Shown here: one piece after another, positions 27,635 to 35,768 of the stretch
Position numbering within the stretch: position 1 is the first letter of the stretch
How the letters are laid out: each line of letters begins with the position of its first letter
From: Bradyrhizobium guangdongense
GTDB taxonomy: Bacteria > Pseudomonadota > Alphaproteobacteria > Rhizobiales > Xanthobacteraceae
Reading direction: 5' to 3'
Length of the DNA: 64,000 nucleotides
Assembly: GCF_004114975.1 (NCBI RefSeq)
Contig: NZ_CP030051.1
Location: forward strand, 2,542,001-2,606,000
Notes under the pieces: model-generated
The model's database searches: none
Told to the model about the DNA's origin: nothing
Seen by the model: only the letters and a program-made list of their open reading frames with translations
Made by a program: the position numbers and the translations under genes

Positions 27635-28153
27635 ATGCCAGCGGGGAATGATCGCATCGAGATGCTCGATTCCGAGACCAAGGCCGTCGAAACGCCCGAG
27701 GACCACGCCGACGAGCTCCGGCTGTGGTTGCGTCTGCTGACCTGCACGACCCTGATCGAGGGCGAAGTTCGCGGTCGCTTGCGGCAACGCTTCGACGTCA
27801 CGTTGCCCCGGTTTGACCTGATGGCGCAGCTCGACAAGGCCCCCGATGGCATGACGCTGTCGGACGTCTCCAAGCGCATGATGGTGTCCAACGGCAACGT
27901 CACCGGGCTCGTCGAACGCCTCGTGGAATCCGGCCATCTCGACCGCCGCACCTCGGAGACGGACCGCCGCGTCCAGGTAATCCGCCTCACAAAACTCGGT
28001 CGCGCCGAATTTCGCCGGATGGCTGCGGAACATGAAACCTGGATCGCCGATCTGTTCGCCGATCTGACGCCAAAAGACGTGCGCGAGCTCATGCGGCTGC
28101 TGGCCAAGACCAAGGCCTCGGCGCAGAAATCGGCCGCGCGCCGCCGGCCCTAG
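27635..28153 (+). CDS. MarR-family transcriptional regulator
   Basis: A 172-residue MarR-type regulator. The winged helix covers about residues 45-115: FDLMAQLDKAPDGMTLSDVS, KRMMVSNGNVTGLVERLVES, and the wing HLDRRTSETDRRVQVIRLT. The C-terminal helix ends in an Arg/Ala-rich tail. Start candidates are 27635 and 27662; neither has a strong Shine-Dalgarno. The open frame further upstream overlaps the operator-like sites and is unlikely to be translated. MarR proteins of aromatic clusters often bind an aryl-CoA ligand. It is the best candidate to bind the repeated AAGCCTAAA palindromes. Confidence 0.88.
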   Translation: MPAGNDRIEMLDSETKAVETPEDHADELRLWLRLLTCTTLIEGEVRGRLRQRFDVTLPRFDLMAQLDKAPDGMTLSDVSKRMMVSNGNVTGLVERLVESGHLDRRTSETDRRVQVIRLTKLGRAEFRRMAAEHETWIADLFADLTPKDVRELMRLLAKTKASAQKSAARRRP

Positions 28154-28219
28154 GCGCCCCGCAATCCCACTTTGCCGCACGAAAATGCATGGGATGCCCA
28201 AAATCCGCTATTGCGCGAA

Positions 28220-28242
28220 ATTGTTTTAAGCCTAAAATGTTT
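28220..28242. promoter_or_regulatory. Palindromic operator-like site, copy 6
   Basis: Core TTTTAAGCCTAAAA (28224-28237), centred at 28230/28231, 51 bp upstream of the aryl-CoA ligase start codon. It is the reverse complement of the core at 22009-22022, so these two are the best matches of the set. Confidence 0.7.
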
Positions 28243-28288
28243 TCCAGTAAGTGCTGCCGGGTGCTTTCCATGCGCAAAGGAGCGTGCG

Positions 28289-29980
28289 ATGGCCAACGCC
28301 GCCAAGGTTCAAGTCTCGGGCTCGCATGACGCAAACGCTGCGACCGCCCATGTCGACACATTTGCGCGGCAGCATCTGCCGCCGCCCGAGCTCTGGCCGG
28401 AGTTCATCTTCACGCGGCCGGAGTTGCAATATCCATCCCGATTGAACTGCGTCAGCTACTTTCTCGACCGCTGGGTCGAGCAGGGGCGCGGCGAGGCGCC
28501 GTGCGTCATCAGTCCCGCCGTCAGCTATACCTATCGCGAACTGCAAGCGCTGGTGAACCGCATCGCCAATGTCCTGGTCAGCAAGCTCGGCCTTGTAACC
28601 GGAGGGCGCGTGCTGCTGCGCTCGGCCAACAACCCGATGATGGTCGCAACTTATCTTGCGGTGATCAAAGCCGGCGGCATTTGCGTCGCGACGATGCCGC
28701 TGCTGCGCGCGAAGGAGCTGTCCTATCCGATCCAGAAGGCAGAGATTACGCTCGCCCTCTGCGACGGCAAGCTCTCCGAAGAGATGGAGAAGGCGAAGCA
28801 GGCTGCGCCTGGACTGAAGCGCGTGGTCTATTGGGGCAATGGTGCTCCCGACTCGCTCGAGGCGTTGATCGCCGATGCGAGCCCGGAGTTTAGGGCGGTC
28901 GATACGGCTTCCGACGACATATGCCTGATCGCATTCACATCCGGAACAACCGGCGATCCCAAGGGCACCATGCATTTCCACCGGGACATGCTGGCGGTGT
29001 GCGATGCTTACGCGCGGAACATCCTGCGGGCCGAGCAGAACGACCGTTTCATTGGCTCCGCGCCGCTTGCTTTCACCTTCGGCTTCGGCGGGGTGCTGTT
29101 TCCAATGCACATCGGCGCCTCCTTCGTCGTGCTCGAGAAGACGACGCCCGATGAGATCCTGGCGGCAATCGAACAATACAAGACCACCGTCTGCTTCACG
29201 GCTCCGACCGCGTATCGCGCCATGATCAGCAAGCTCTCCGGCCGCGACATTTCATCGTTGCGCAAGTGCGTCTCCGCGGGCGAGACCTTGCCCAAACCGA
29301 CCTTCGATGCCTGGCTGAAGGCCACCGGCATCAAGCTGATGGACGGCATTGGCTCGACGGAGCTCCTGCACATCTTCATCAGCGCGACTGAGGAGGAAAT
29401 TCGTCCCGGCGCGACGGGCAAGCCGGTGCCGGGCTATGAGGCCAAGATCGTCGATGACGACGGCAATGATTTGCCGCCTGGCACGATGGGAAAGCTCGCG
29501 GTGCGCGGACCGACCGGTTGCCGCTATCTCGCCGACGAACGTCAGCGCAAGTACGTTCAAAATGGCTGGAATATTACGGGCGATACCTATCTGATGGATA
29601 GCGATGGCTATTTCTGGTACCAGTCGCGCTCCGACGACATGATCGTTTCCGCCGGCTACAACATTGCAGGCACTGACGTCGAGGCGGCGCTGCTCACGCA
29701 CCCCTCCGTTGTCGAATGTGGCGTCGTCGGTGCTCCCGACGAGGCGCGCGGGATGATCGTGAAGGCCTATGTCGTTGCCGCACCCGGGGTGATACCGGAC
29801 GCAAAGCTTGCAGCCGAGCTGCAGGAGCACGTCAAACGCGAGATCGCGCCGTACAAATATCCGCGCGCGATCGAGTTCGTGACGCAGCTACCGAAGACCG
29901 AGACCGGAAAATTGAAGCGCTTTGCCTTGCGTCAATTGGCGCAGGCAGCTGCGGCGTCCTCGGGCGTCGCGGCGGAATGA
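28289..29980 (+). CDS. Benzoate-CoA ligase family protein (probable 2-aminobenzoate-CoA ligase)
   Basis: A 563-residue AMP-forming ligase that makes aryl-CoA from an aromatic acid. The start at 28289 (MANAAKVQVSG) follows AAAGGAG. Motifs: LIAFTSGTTGDPKGTMHFHR (A3), LMDGIGSTELLHIFIS (A5), YFWYQSRSDDMIVSAGYNIA (A8) and LPKTETGKLKRFAL with the catalytic lysine. Its length and N-terminal region fit the benzoate/2-aminobenzoate ligase subfamily. With the fusion enzyme at 22057 it would supply 2-aminobenzoyl-CoA. Benzoate or salicylate are the main alternatives. Confidence 0.86.
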   Translation: MANAAKVQVSGSHDANAATAHVDTFARQHLPPPELWPEFIFTRPELQYPSRLNCVSYFLDRWVEQGRGEAPCVISPAVSYTYRELQALVNRIANVLVSKLGLVTGGRVLLRSANNPMMVATYLAVIKAGGICVATMPLLRAKELSYPIQKAEITLALCDGKLSEEMEKAKQAAPGLKRVVYWGNGAPDSLEALIADASPEFRAVDTASDDICLIAFTSGTTGDPKGTMHFHRDMLAVCDAYARNILRAEQNDRFIGSAPLAFTFGFGGVLFPMHIGASFVVLEKTTPDEILAAIEQYKTTVCFTAPTAYRAMISKLSGRDISSLRKCVSAGETLPKPTFDAWLKATGIKLMDGIGSTELLHIFISATEEEIRPGATGKPVPGYEAKIVDDDGNDLPPGTMGKLAVRGPTGCRYLADERQRKYVQNGWNITGDTYLMDSDGYFWYQSRSDDMIVSAGYNIAGTDVEAALLTHPSVVECGVVGAPDEARGMIVKAYVVAAPGVIPDAKLAAELQEHVKREIAPYKYPRAIEFVTQLPKTETGKLKRFALRQLAQAAAASSGVAAE

Positions 29981-29995
29981 GATGAGGATCGAAAG

Positions 29996-30460
29996 TTGTC
30001 AGTAACGACGCCGAAAGGCCCCCAACTTGCGGTGCTGCCAGCCGCCACCGGGGATGATTCCAGCCCCAAATCTCAGGTGCTGCAGCCCTCGGGCTGGCCG
30101 ATGCCGAAGGGCTATGCCAACGGTATGGCCGCAGAGGGCCGCCTCGTCGTCACGGGTGGTGTGATCGGCTGGGATGCCCAAGAGCGTCTCGCGGACGGCT
30201 TTGTCGCCCAGGTGCGCCAGGCCCTCAGCAATATCGCCGAGATTTTGGCCGAGGGGGGTGCGCGGCCCGAACATTTGGTGCGTCTGACCTGGTATGTCGT
30301 CGACATGGACGAATACCTGGCGAATCTGAAGGAACTCGGCCAGATCTACCGCGCCATCTTCGGTGCGCACTATCCCGCGATGGCGCTGGTCCAGGTCGTC
30401 CGTCTGGTCGAGAGGGCGGCGCGCGTCGAAATTGAAGCCACCGCCGTCATCCCTCTCTGA
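29996..30460 (+). CDS. RidA family protein
   Basis: A 154-residue YjgF/YER057c/RidA-like protein. RidA relatives hydrolyse enamine/imine intermediates and release ammonia. The domain starts at about residue 30 (QPSGWPMPKGYANGMAAEGR) and has GGVIGWDAQERLADGFVAQV, then RLTWYVVDMDEYL and ARVEIEATAVIPL. TTG at 29996 is the likely start, with GAGGA about seven bases before it. It is 15 bp after the ligase gene. In a 2-aminobenzoyl-CoA route it could remove the amino group from a non-aromatic enamine intermediate (inference). Confidence 0.82.
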   Translation: MSVTTPKGPQLAVLPAATGDDSSPKSQVLQPSGWPMPKGYANGMAAEGRLVVTGGVIGWDAQERLADGFVAQVRQALSNIAEILAEGGARPEHLVRLTWYVVDMDEYLANLKELGQIYRAIFGAHYPAMALVQVVRLVERAARVEIEATAVIPL

Positions 30461-30474
30461 GCCGTTTCTGGCGC

Positions 30475-31203
30475 TCAGCTTGCTTTGGCGAGCTCATCGT
30501 CCTCGGGCGAGTTCAAATAGACGCCCGACATGGTATCGACCCAGCAAAGATGGTCGTGCACCTTCTTCACGCCCTCCACATTCTCCGCTGCGACGACCGC
30601 GGCTTGACGCGAGCGTTCTTCCGTAATGACACCGCTCAGGTGAACAATGCCGTCGCGCACGATGACGTTCAGCCCGAACGGGCACCAGTCGTGCTTCTCC
30701 ATGGCATCAATGATGCGGCTGCGGATGTGATCATCGTCGGCGGTCGGGTCGGGCACCTCGCGCGCGAGGCCCGCCACTGCCTGCAGCAAGTTGGCGCGTG
30801 ACACGATGCCGACGACCTTGTCGCCGCGAACCACCGGCAAGCGTTTGACGTTATTCCGCTCCATGAGCTCGACGATCTCGGCGAGCGCGGTATCCTCCGT
30901 GATGGTCACAGGCGATGTGGTCATCACCTCGGAAACCTTGCGACCGTGCTCGTGGACGAAGTCGCTGGCGGACGTGCCGGGGCCGAGGATGAAGCTCAGC
31001 CAGCGGCCGCGCTTGCGTCCGGTGCCGATCTCGCTTCGGCGGATGAAGTCGCCTTCCGAGACGACGCCGACCAGCTTGCCTCGGTCGTCGACTACGGTGA
31101 GGCCGCTGACGTGACGCTTCAGCATGATGTTCGCGGCCTCGACGATGCTGGTGTCGGGCGTGACCGAGATAACCGACCTGGTCATGATCTGGTGGGCGCG
31201 CAT
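30475..31203 (-). CDS. CBS-domain pair protein with C-terminal BON domain
   Basis: A 242-residue protein. Two CBS repeats cover about residues 1-145: MRAHQIMTRSVISVTPDTSI, and KVSEVMTTSPVTITEDTALA followed by RLPVVRGDKVVGIVSRANLL. A BON domain covers about residues 160-225 (IIDAMEKHDW, NVIVRDGIVHLSGVITEERS). CBS pairs bind adenine nucleotides and BON domains bind lipid or membrane partners. It is divergent from the PHA synthase gene across 204 bp that hold two TTGA-N6-TCAA boxes, the nearer one about 70 bp from this start. It is likely induced at low oxygen. Confidence 0.88.
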   Translation of the reverse strand: MRAHQIMTRSVISVTPDTSIVEAANIMLKRHVSGLTVVDDRGKLVGVVSEGDFIRRSEIGTGRKRGRWLSFILGPGTSASDFVHEHGRKVSEVMTTSPVTITEDTALAEIVELMERNNVKRLPVVRGDKVVGIVSRANLLQAVAGLAREVPDPTADDDHIRSRIIDAMEKHDWCPFGLNVIVRDGIVHLSGVITEERSRQAAVVAAENVEGVKKVHDHLCWVDTMSGVYLNSPEDDELAKAS

Positions 31204-31266
31204 GGGAAGCTCCGCTGGCTTTTCGAATTTCGATGGTTAAGTCTAGATCGGGCGCCGAGAGAGCGT

Positions 31267-31280
31267 TTGACGCAGGTCAA
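31267..31280. promoter_or_regulatory. FNR/FixK-type box (CBS gene side)
   Basis: TTGACGCAGGTCAA, a 14-base dyad of the TTGA-N6-TCAA class. Its centre is 70 bp upstream of the CBS-BON start codon at 31203. A promoter with the box at -41.5 would leave a leader of about 29 nt. Confidence 0.7.
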
Positions 31281-31331
31281 GAGGACGAAGCCGGTTGTTG
31301 CGGATTTAAGCGATTGTGATCGGCCTCAGAA

Positions 31332-31345
31332 TTGATGCAGCTCAA
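31332..31345. promoter_or_regulatory. FNR/FixK-type box (PHA synthase side)
   Basis: TTGATGCAGCTCAA, 14 bases. Its centre is about 69 bp upstream of the PHA synthase start codon chosen at 31408, the same spacing seen for the other boxes in this block. Confidence 0.7.
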
Positions 31346-31407
31346 CGCCCCCAAAGCAGGCGGCCATATCCTGCCCCCACATGCGATCAGCAGCGCACGG
31401 GAATCCC

Positions 31408-33243
31408 ATGAACGTTGTGCAAATCCTTCCTCTGCCCGATCAGCCGGCGGCCTCCACCGAGCCTGTTGTGGACGTCGCCCGCTCAGTCACGAAAGCCGAG
31501 CCAAACGCGGAGAGATCGACCGTCCAGCCGGTGCCGGAGCCCTACCTGCTCGACCGCACGTTCCACGCCTTGCTCGCGCGGTTCACGGGCGGAATTTCGC
31601 CGACAGCCTTGCTGCTCGCCTGGCTTGACTGGGGCTGCCATCTTGCAGGAGCTCCACAGCGTCGAATGGAGATCGCTGAGCGGGTGGTTCGTGACACCGG
31701 CCGTTTGTTGGAAGCTGCCGCGCACGCGACCTCACCCGCGCAAGAGCCCTGGTCGGTGATCCGGCCGGACGGACGGGATCGCCGCTTCAGGGCGCCGCAA
31801 TGGGAGGCCGCGCCGTTCAATATTGTTGCGCAGGCCTTTCTGCTCGGAGAGCGCTGGTGGCACGATGCAACGACTGGCGTGCGCGGCGTCTCGCGGGCGA
31901 ACGAGGCTATCGTCGAATTCTCTGTGCGCCAGATGCTCGACATGCTGGCACCGTCGAATTTCGCAATGACCAATCCGCAGGTGCTGGAGAAGGCGTTCCA
32001 GAGCGGCGGGGAGAATTTCGTGTTCGGCGGACAGAACTGGTGCGGCGACCTGATGCGGTTGCTGTCGTCCGCGAAGCCGAGCAGAGACGAACAGTTCGTC
32101 GTCGGCAAGACTGTTGCGGTGTCGCCCGGCAAGGTTGTCTACCGCAACGAGCTGATCGAACTGATCCAGTATCATCCCACCACGGCGCAGGTGCGGCCCG
32201 AGCCGATCCTGATCGTGCCCGCCTGGATCATGAAATACTATATCCTCGATCTGTCGCCGCAGAACTCGCTGGTCAAATACCTCACTGAACAGGGCTTTAC
32301 GGTCTTCGCGATCTCCTGGCGCAATCCGGACGCAAGAGATCGGGATGTTGCGTTCGACGATTACCGCAAGCTGGGTGTGATGGCCGCACTGGATGTGATT
32401 GGCCGGATCGTGCCGGCACAGAAGATTCACGCGCTCGGTTATTGTCTCGGCGGCACCTTGCTGTCGATCGCTGCCGCCGCAATGGCGCGCGACGGCGACG
32501 ATCGCCTCGGCACCATCACTCTCCTGGCCGCGCAAACTGATTTCACCGAGGCCGGCGAGCTGACGCTCTTCATCAACGAAAGCCAGGTTACCTTTCTCGA
32601 AGACGTGATGTGGCAACGAGGCTACCTCGACACGGCGCAGATGGCCGGCGCGTTCGCGCTGCTGCGTTCGAACGATCTGATCTGGTCGCGGTTGTCGCGT
32701 GACTACCTGATGGGCGAGGCCTCAGCGCCGAGCGACCTGATGGCCTGGAATGCCGACGCGACGCGGCTGCCCTATCGGATGCATTCGGAATACCTGCGAA
32801 AGCTCTTCCTCAACAATGATCTTGCTGAGGGACGTTATCGCGTCGGCGGCGGAAACATTTCTCTGTCCGACATTCACATCCCGATGTTCGTGGTCGGCAC
32901 GCTCACCGATCACGTGGCGCCGTGGCGATCCGTCCACAAGCTTCACTATCAGGTCGATGCCGATCTGACCTTCCTGTTGACCAGCGGGGGCCACAATGCC
33001 GGCGTCGTGGCGCCGCCCGACGAGGCTGGGCACAGCTATCAGGTGATGACCAAGGCCGCGGACGCGCCCTATATCGGCCCGGATGAATGGCTGAAGCTGG
33101 CACCGCATGTCGAGGGGTCGTGGTGGCCGGAATGGACCCGCTGGCTCAGCGCGAAATCCGGCGAGTTTTGTGATCCGCCACCGATCGGAAATGGCGACAT
33201 TGATGGCCTTCCCGATGCACCGGGCGACTACGTCCGCACTTAA
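31408..33243 (+). CDS. phaC: Class I poly(3-hydroxyalkanoate) synthase
   Basis: A 611-residue PHA polymerase, which joins 3-hydroxyacyl-CoA units into storage polyester at the granule surface. The nucleophile is Cys346 in the lipase-like box HALGYCLGGTL; the acid is in VGTLTDHVAPW and the base in LTSGGHNAG. The N-terminal domain has the family FVFGGQNW and VPAWIMKYYILDLSPQNSLV stretches. Start at 31408 follows ACGGGA; an in-frame ATG lies at 31381. The 3' end overlaps the convergent CHAD gene by 4 bases. Two FNR/FixK boxes upstream suggest expression at low oxygen, when reducing power builds up. Confidence 0.92.
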   Translation: MNVVQILPLPDQPAASTEPVVDVARSVTKAEPNAERSTVQPVPEPYLLDRTFHALLARFTGGISPTALLLAWLDWGCHLAGAPQRRMEIAERVVRDTGRLLEAAAHATSPAQEPWSVIRPDGRDRRFRAPQWEAAPFNIVAQAFLLGERWWHDATTGVRGVSRANEAIVEFSVRQMLDMLAPSNFAMTNPQVLEKAFQSGGENFVFGGQNWCGDLMRLLSSAKPSRDEQFVVGKTVAVSPGKVVYRNELIELIQYHPTTAQVRPEPILIVPAWIMKYYILDLSPQNSLVKYLTEQGFTVFAISWRNPDARDRDVAFDDYRKLGVMAALDVIGRIVPAQKIHALGYCLGGTLLSIAAAAMARDGDDRLGTITLLAAQTDFTEAGELTLFINESQVTFLEDVMWQRGYLDTAQMAGAFALLRSNDLIWSRLSRDYLMGEASAPSDLMAWNADATRLPYRMHSEYLRKLFLNNDLAEGRYRVGGGNISLSDIHIPMFVVGTLTDHVAPWRSVHKLHYQVDADLTFLLTSGGHNAGVVAPPDEAGHSYQVMTKAADAPYIGPDEWLKLAPHVEGSWWPEWTRWLSAKSGEFCDPPPIGNGDIDGLPDAPGDYVRT

Positions 33244-34199
33244 GGCTTGGGCTCAGCATCCGGAGTGAGGTCGGAGGGGCGCAAGGGTTTGGCCTTGTCG
33301 AGTTTCCGATAGGCCATTGAGGCCGTTCGCAGCAACTTCTTTTCGCGCTTGTGGTCCAGAAAACGAATCGCTGCTTCCGGAACGGCCTCCCTCAATGAGG
33401 CGGCCAGCGCCTGACCGCGCGCATCATCGTTGAGCTGTCCAAGGGCTTTTTGCGCCTTGCGCAATTGCTTAAGGATCGCCTTTTGCTTCTTCAGCGACTT
33501 GTCGGCGAACAGATCCTCCAGCGACTCGATCGAATAAGTCAGTCGCTTGTTGAGAATGCGCAGCTTGTGCCGTTTCTCGACGTCGAGCTTGCGCAGCTTC
33601 CGGGCCTTCCTCAGCAGCGTCCTTTCCCAATCGGTCAGTTGCACCATGGCGTGGTTGGCGAGCGGACAGCGGCGAAGTCTGATGGCCTCCTTGCTCCGCC
33701 TGGTTGACCAGGGGCCGCCCTCGATCCAGCCCGATGTCTGTTCGACCAGACGGCGATATCTTGCCGATTGCAGCGCGCGGGCCAGCAGGCGGTGACTTTC
33801 GGCGCGCTTGTCGTCCCAGTGCTGGAGTTCGGCGAGCTTGCCGCCGGAGGCCATGCGTTCGATCGCAACATCGAGGTCCCGCACCATGCCGAGCTGGCTG
33901 TTCAACCATTTCAATTCGGCCCAGACTTTGGGGCGTAGCGCATCGTCGACCATGGGCGAAAAGAAGCGGATCGCAGTCCGCAGATGGGTCAGGGCGATCC
34001 GGATCTGGTGCAACGCGTCCGGATCGCCACGGCATGTGCGGTCGTGCTGGGCGAGCACGGCGGCGAGATGACGGCGGGCAATGATCCGAAAGGCCGTATC
34101 GCACGCCATACCGGGGCTGAGGCGGCCCGGCCGCCCAACGCGGCCCGCCGGCGGCTTGGCATGGCCGGTGGCCCTCGAACTCGTGGTGGGTCGCGCCAT
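33240..34199 (-). CDS. CHAD-domain protein
   Basis: A 319-residue CHAD protein, a histidine/lysine/arginine-rich helical fold that binds polyphosphate. The conserved surface includes LHQIRIALTHLRTAIRFFSP (residues about 64-83), GMVRDLDVAIERM, and HKLRILNKRLTYSIESLEDL. The frame is very basic, as expected. The N-terminal 30 residues are low-complexity and a start at 34109 (MACDTAF) is possible. It is convergent with the PHA synthase gene; CHAD proteins are known to sit on polyphosphate granules, so a role in storage granules fits. Confidence 0.86.
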   Translation of the reverse strand: MARPTTSSRATGHAKPPAGRVGRPGRLSPGMACDTAFRIIARRHLAAVLAQHDRTCRGDPDALHQIRIALTHLRTAIRFFSPMVDDALRPKVWAELKWLNSQLGMVRDLDVAIERMASGGKLAELQHWDDKRAESHRLLARALQSARYRRLVEQTSGWIEGGPWSTRRSKEAIRLRRCPLANHAMVQLTDWERTLLRKARKLRKLDVEKRHKLRILNKRLTYSIESLEDLFADKSLKKQKAILKQLRKAQKALGQLNDDARGQALAASLREAVPEAAIRFLDHKREKKLLRTASMAYRKLDKAKPLRPSDLTPDAEPKP

Positions 34200-34224
34200 C
34201 CTAGCTCGCGCCTATCAGATTGCC

Positions 34225-35766
34225 TTATTTGCCTTTAGCGATCGCATCCCGGCAGCTTTGGAGCGTCTGCGCTTGTGTTCCGGATGCATCGATGCTCGCC
34301 CACCCGACACGCCCGATCTTATAGCGCTCTTGCAATGCGGCAACCTCTTGCGTGGCATCGGAGGCATCGCCGCGCCGGCTGCCGATGCGCGCCTGCCGGG
34401 TTGCCAGATCCGCGACGAGGAAGAGTCCGGTGAGAGGCACGTTGCAATCTCGGGCCAGTGCGGCGATGGCCTCTCGCTCGACGTCGCGGGCGAACACGCC
34501 ATCGATGATCACCGAATGGCCCTGGGCCAGCACATGGTGGGCGCGCTCGGCCAATGTTGCGTAAACCCGCTCTGCAAGTTCGGGCGTGTAGGCGGATGGT
34601 GGCAGCCGGTCCGTGTCGGCCACCCCGAACATCTGCTTGCGAATGACATCGCTGCGCAACACGACGGCCCCCGGCTGCGGCGCGACTGATGGTGCGAGCG
34701 CCGCTGCCAAAACCGTTTTGCCGGTGCCCGACAGCCCGCCGACCGCGATCAGACGGGGAGCGGGCGGCTGGATCAGCGTTCGGGCAAGGTCAAAATAGCG
34801 CCGCGCCTCGTCAAGGATGCGGACATCATCGGAATGTGACTTCAGCCGTGCCAGGGCCACTTGGGCGCGGATCGCGGCGCGAATGGACATGAACAGGGGC
34901 AGCGCGCCGAGCGCATCGAGGTTTTCGGACGGCGTCGCGGCAAGATACCGGTTCAGGACAACGTTTGCGGCGAGCGACTGATCGTGGCGCAGCAGGTCCA
35001 TCAGCGTGAAGGCGAGATCGTAGAGCACGTCGACCGTCGCCATCTGTGCATCGAACTCGATGGCATCGAACAGCACCGGCCGCTGATCAATCAGCACGAT
35101 ATTGGCGAGGTGCAGATCGCCGTGGCAACGGCGCACGAAGCCTCGGCGGCCGCGTTCTTCAAGCAAAGGATGGGTGCGCAGGAATGCATCGTGCGAGGCC
35201 CGCGCGAGTTGTTCGATGTCCGCGCCCTGAAGGTCATTGCCAACTCGCAAGCCCGCGCTGTTGCCGTCGATCAGGGCAGGAATCGAGGACATCCAAGCCT
35301 TGCCGTCGGCAGGCGTCGCCGCCGCGTGCGATGCCACGATTGCGCCGGCAATGGCTGATGCAAGATCCGCGTCGAACGTTCGCGCCTTCGCCAGATGGTC
35401 CAGCGTCTGGTTCTCGTCGAAACGAGACATGTCGACGGCGTATTCGATCGGTCGGCCGCGGCCATTGACCTTTACCGATCCGTCCGGCTCCTCGGTGATC
35501 GCGACAACACCGTGGTAAATCTGCGGCGCCAGTGGCCGGTTGATCCGGATTTCCTCCTCGCAGGCCGCCTTGCGCTTCTCAAGGCTGGAATAGTCGAGGA
35601 AAGGAAACAGCACGGCCCGCTTGATCTTCAAAGCGCGATCGCCATCGAGAAAGACGGAGGCGCCGTGCGTATCGATCCGCGTCACGCCCTGATGTCCAGC
35701 CAGTGTCTGGAAGATCCGTTCCTGGATCGTCGTTTGATTGTCCAGCGAAGCAGACATTCCAAGCAC
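34225..35766 (-). CDS. Aminoglycoside-phosphotransferase-like/ATP-binding kinase fusion
   Basis: A 513-residue two-domain protein. The N-terminal part (about 1-320) has a phosphotransferase fold with the catalytic VRRCHGDLHLANIVLID motif. The C-terminal part (about 335-510) is a P-loop kinase with Walker A GGLSGTGKT and the GHSVIIDGVF segment. Such fusions are widespread in proteobacteria and untested. It starts 2 bp after the alcohol dehydrogenase stop and is probably co-transcribed with it from the promoter near 36820. Antibiotic resistance is not implied. Confidence 0.82.
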   Translation of the reverse strand: MLGMSASLDNQTTIQERIFQTLAGHQGVTRIDTHGASVFLDGDRALKIKRAVLFPFLDYSSLEKRKAACEEEIRINRPLAPQIYHGVVAITEEPDGSVKVNGRGRPIEYAVDMSRFDENQTLDHLAKARTFDADLASAIAGAIVASHAAATPADGKAWMSSIPALIDGNSAGLRVGNDLQGADIEQLARASHDAFLRTHPLLEERGRRGFVRRCHGDLHLANIVLIDQRPVLFDAIEFDAQMATVDVLYDLAFTLMDLLRHDQSLAANVVLNRYLAATPSENLDALGALPLFMSIRAAIRAQVALARLKSHSDDVRILDEARRYFDLARTLIQPPAPRLIAVGGLSGTGKTVLAAALAPSVAPQPGAVVLRSDVIRKQMFGVADTDRLPPSAYTPELAERVYATLAERAHHVLAQGHSVIIDGVFARDVEREAIAALARDCNVPLTGLFLVADLATRQARIGSRRGDASDATQEVAALQERYKIGRVGWASIDASGTQAQTLQSCRDAIAKGK

Positions 35767-35768
35767 CG

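Noticed and set aside
34225..35766. Antibiotic-resistance gene reading of the phosphotransferase-kinase fusion
   Set aside because: The HGDLHLAN motif is shared by many small-molecule kinases; the fusion with a P-loop kinase is common in bacteria without resistance roles.
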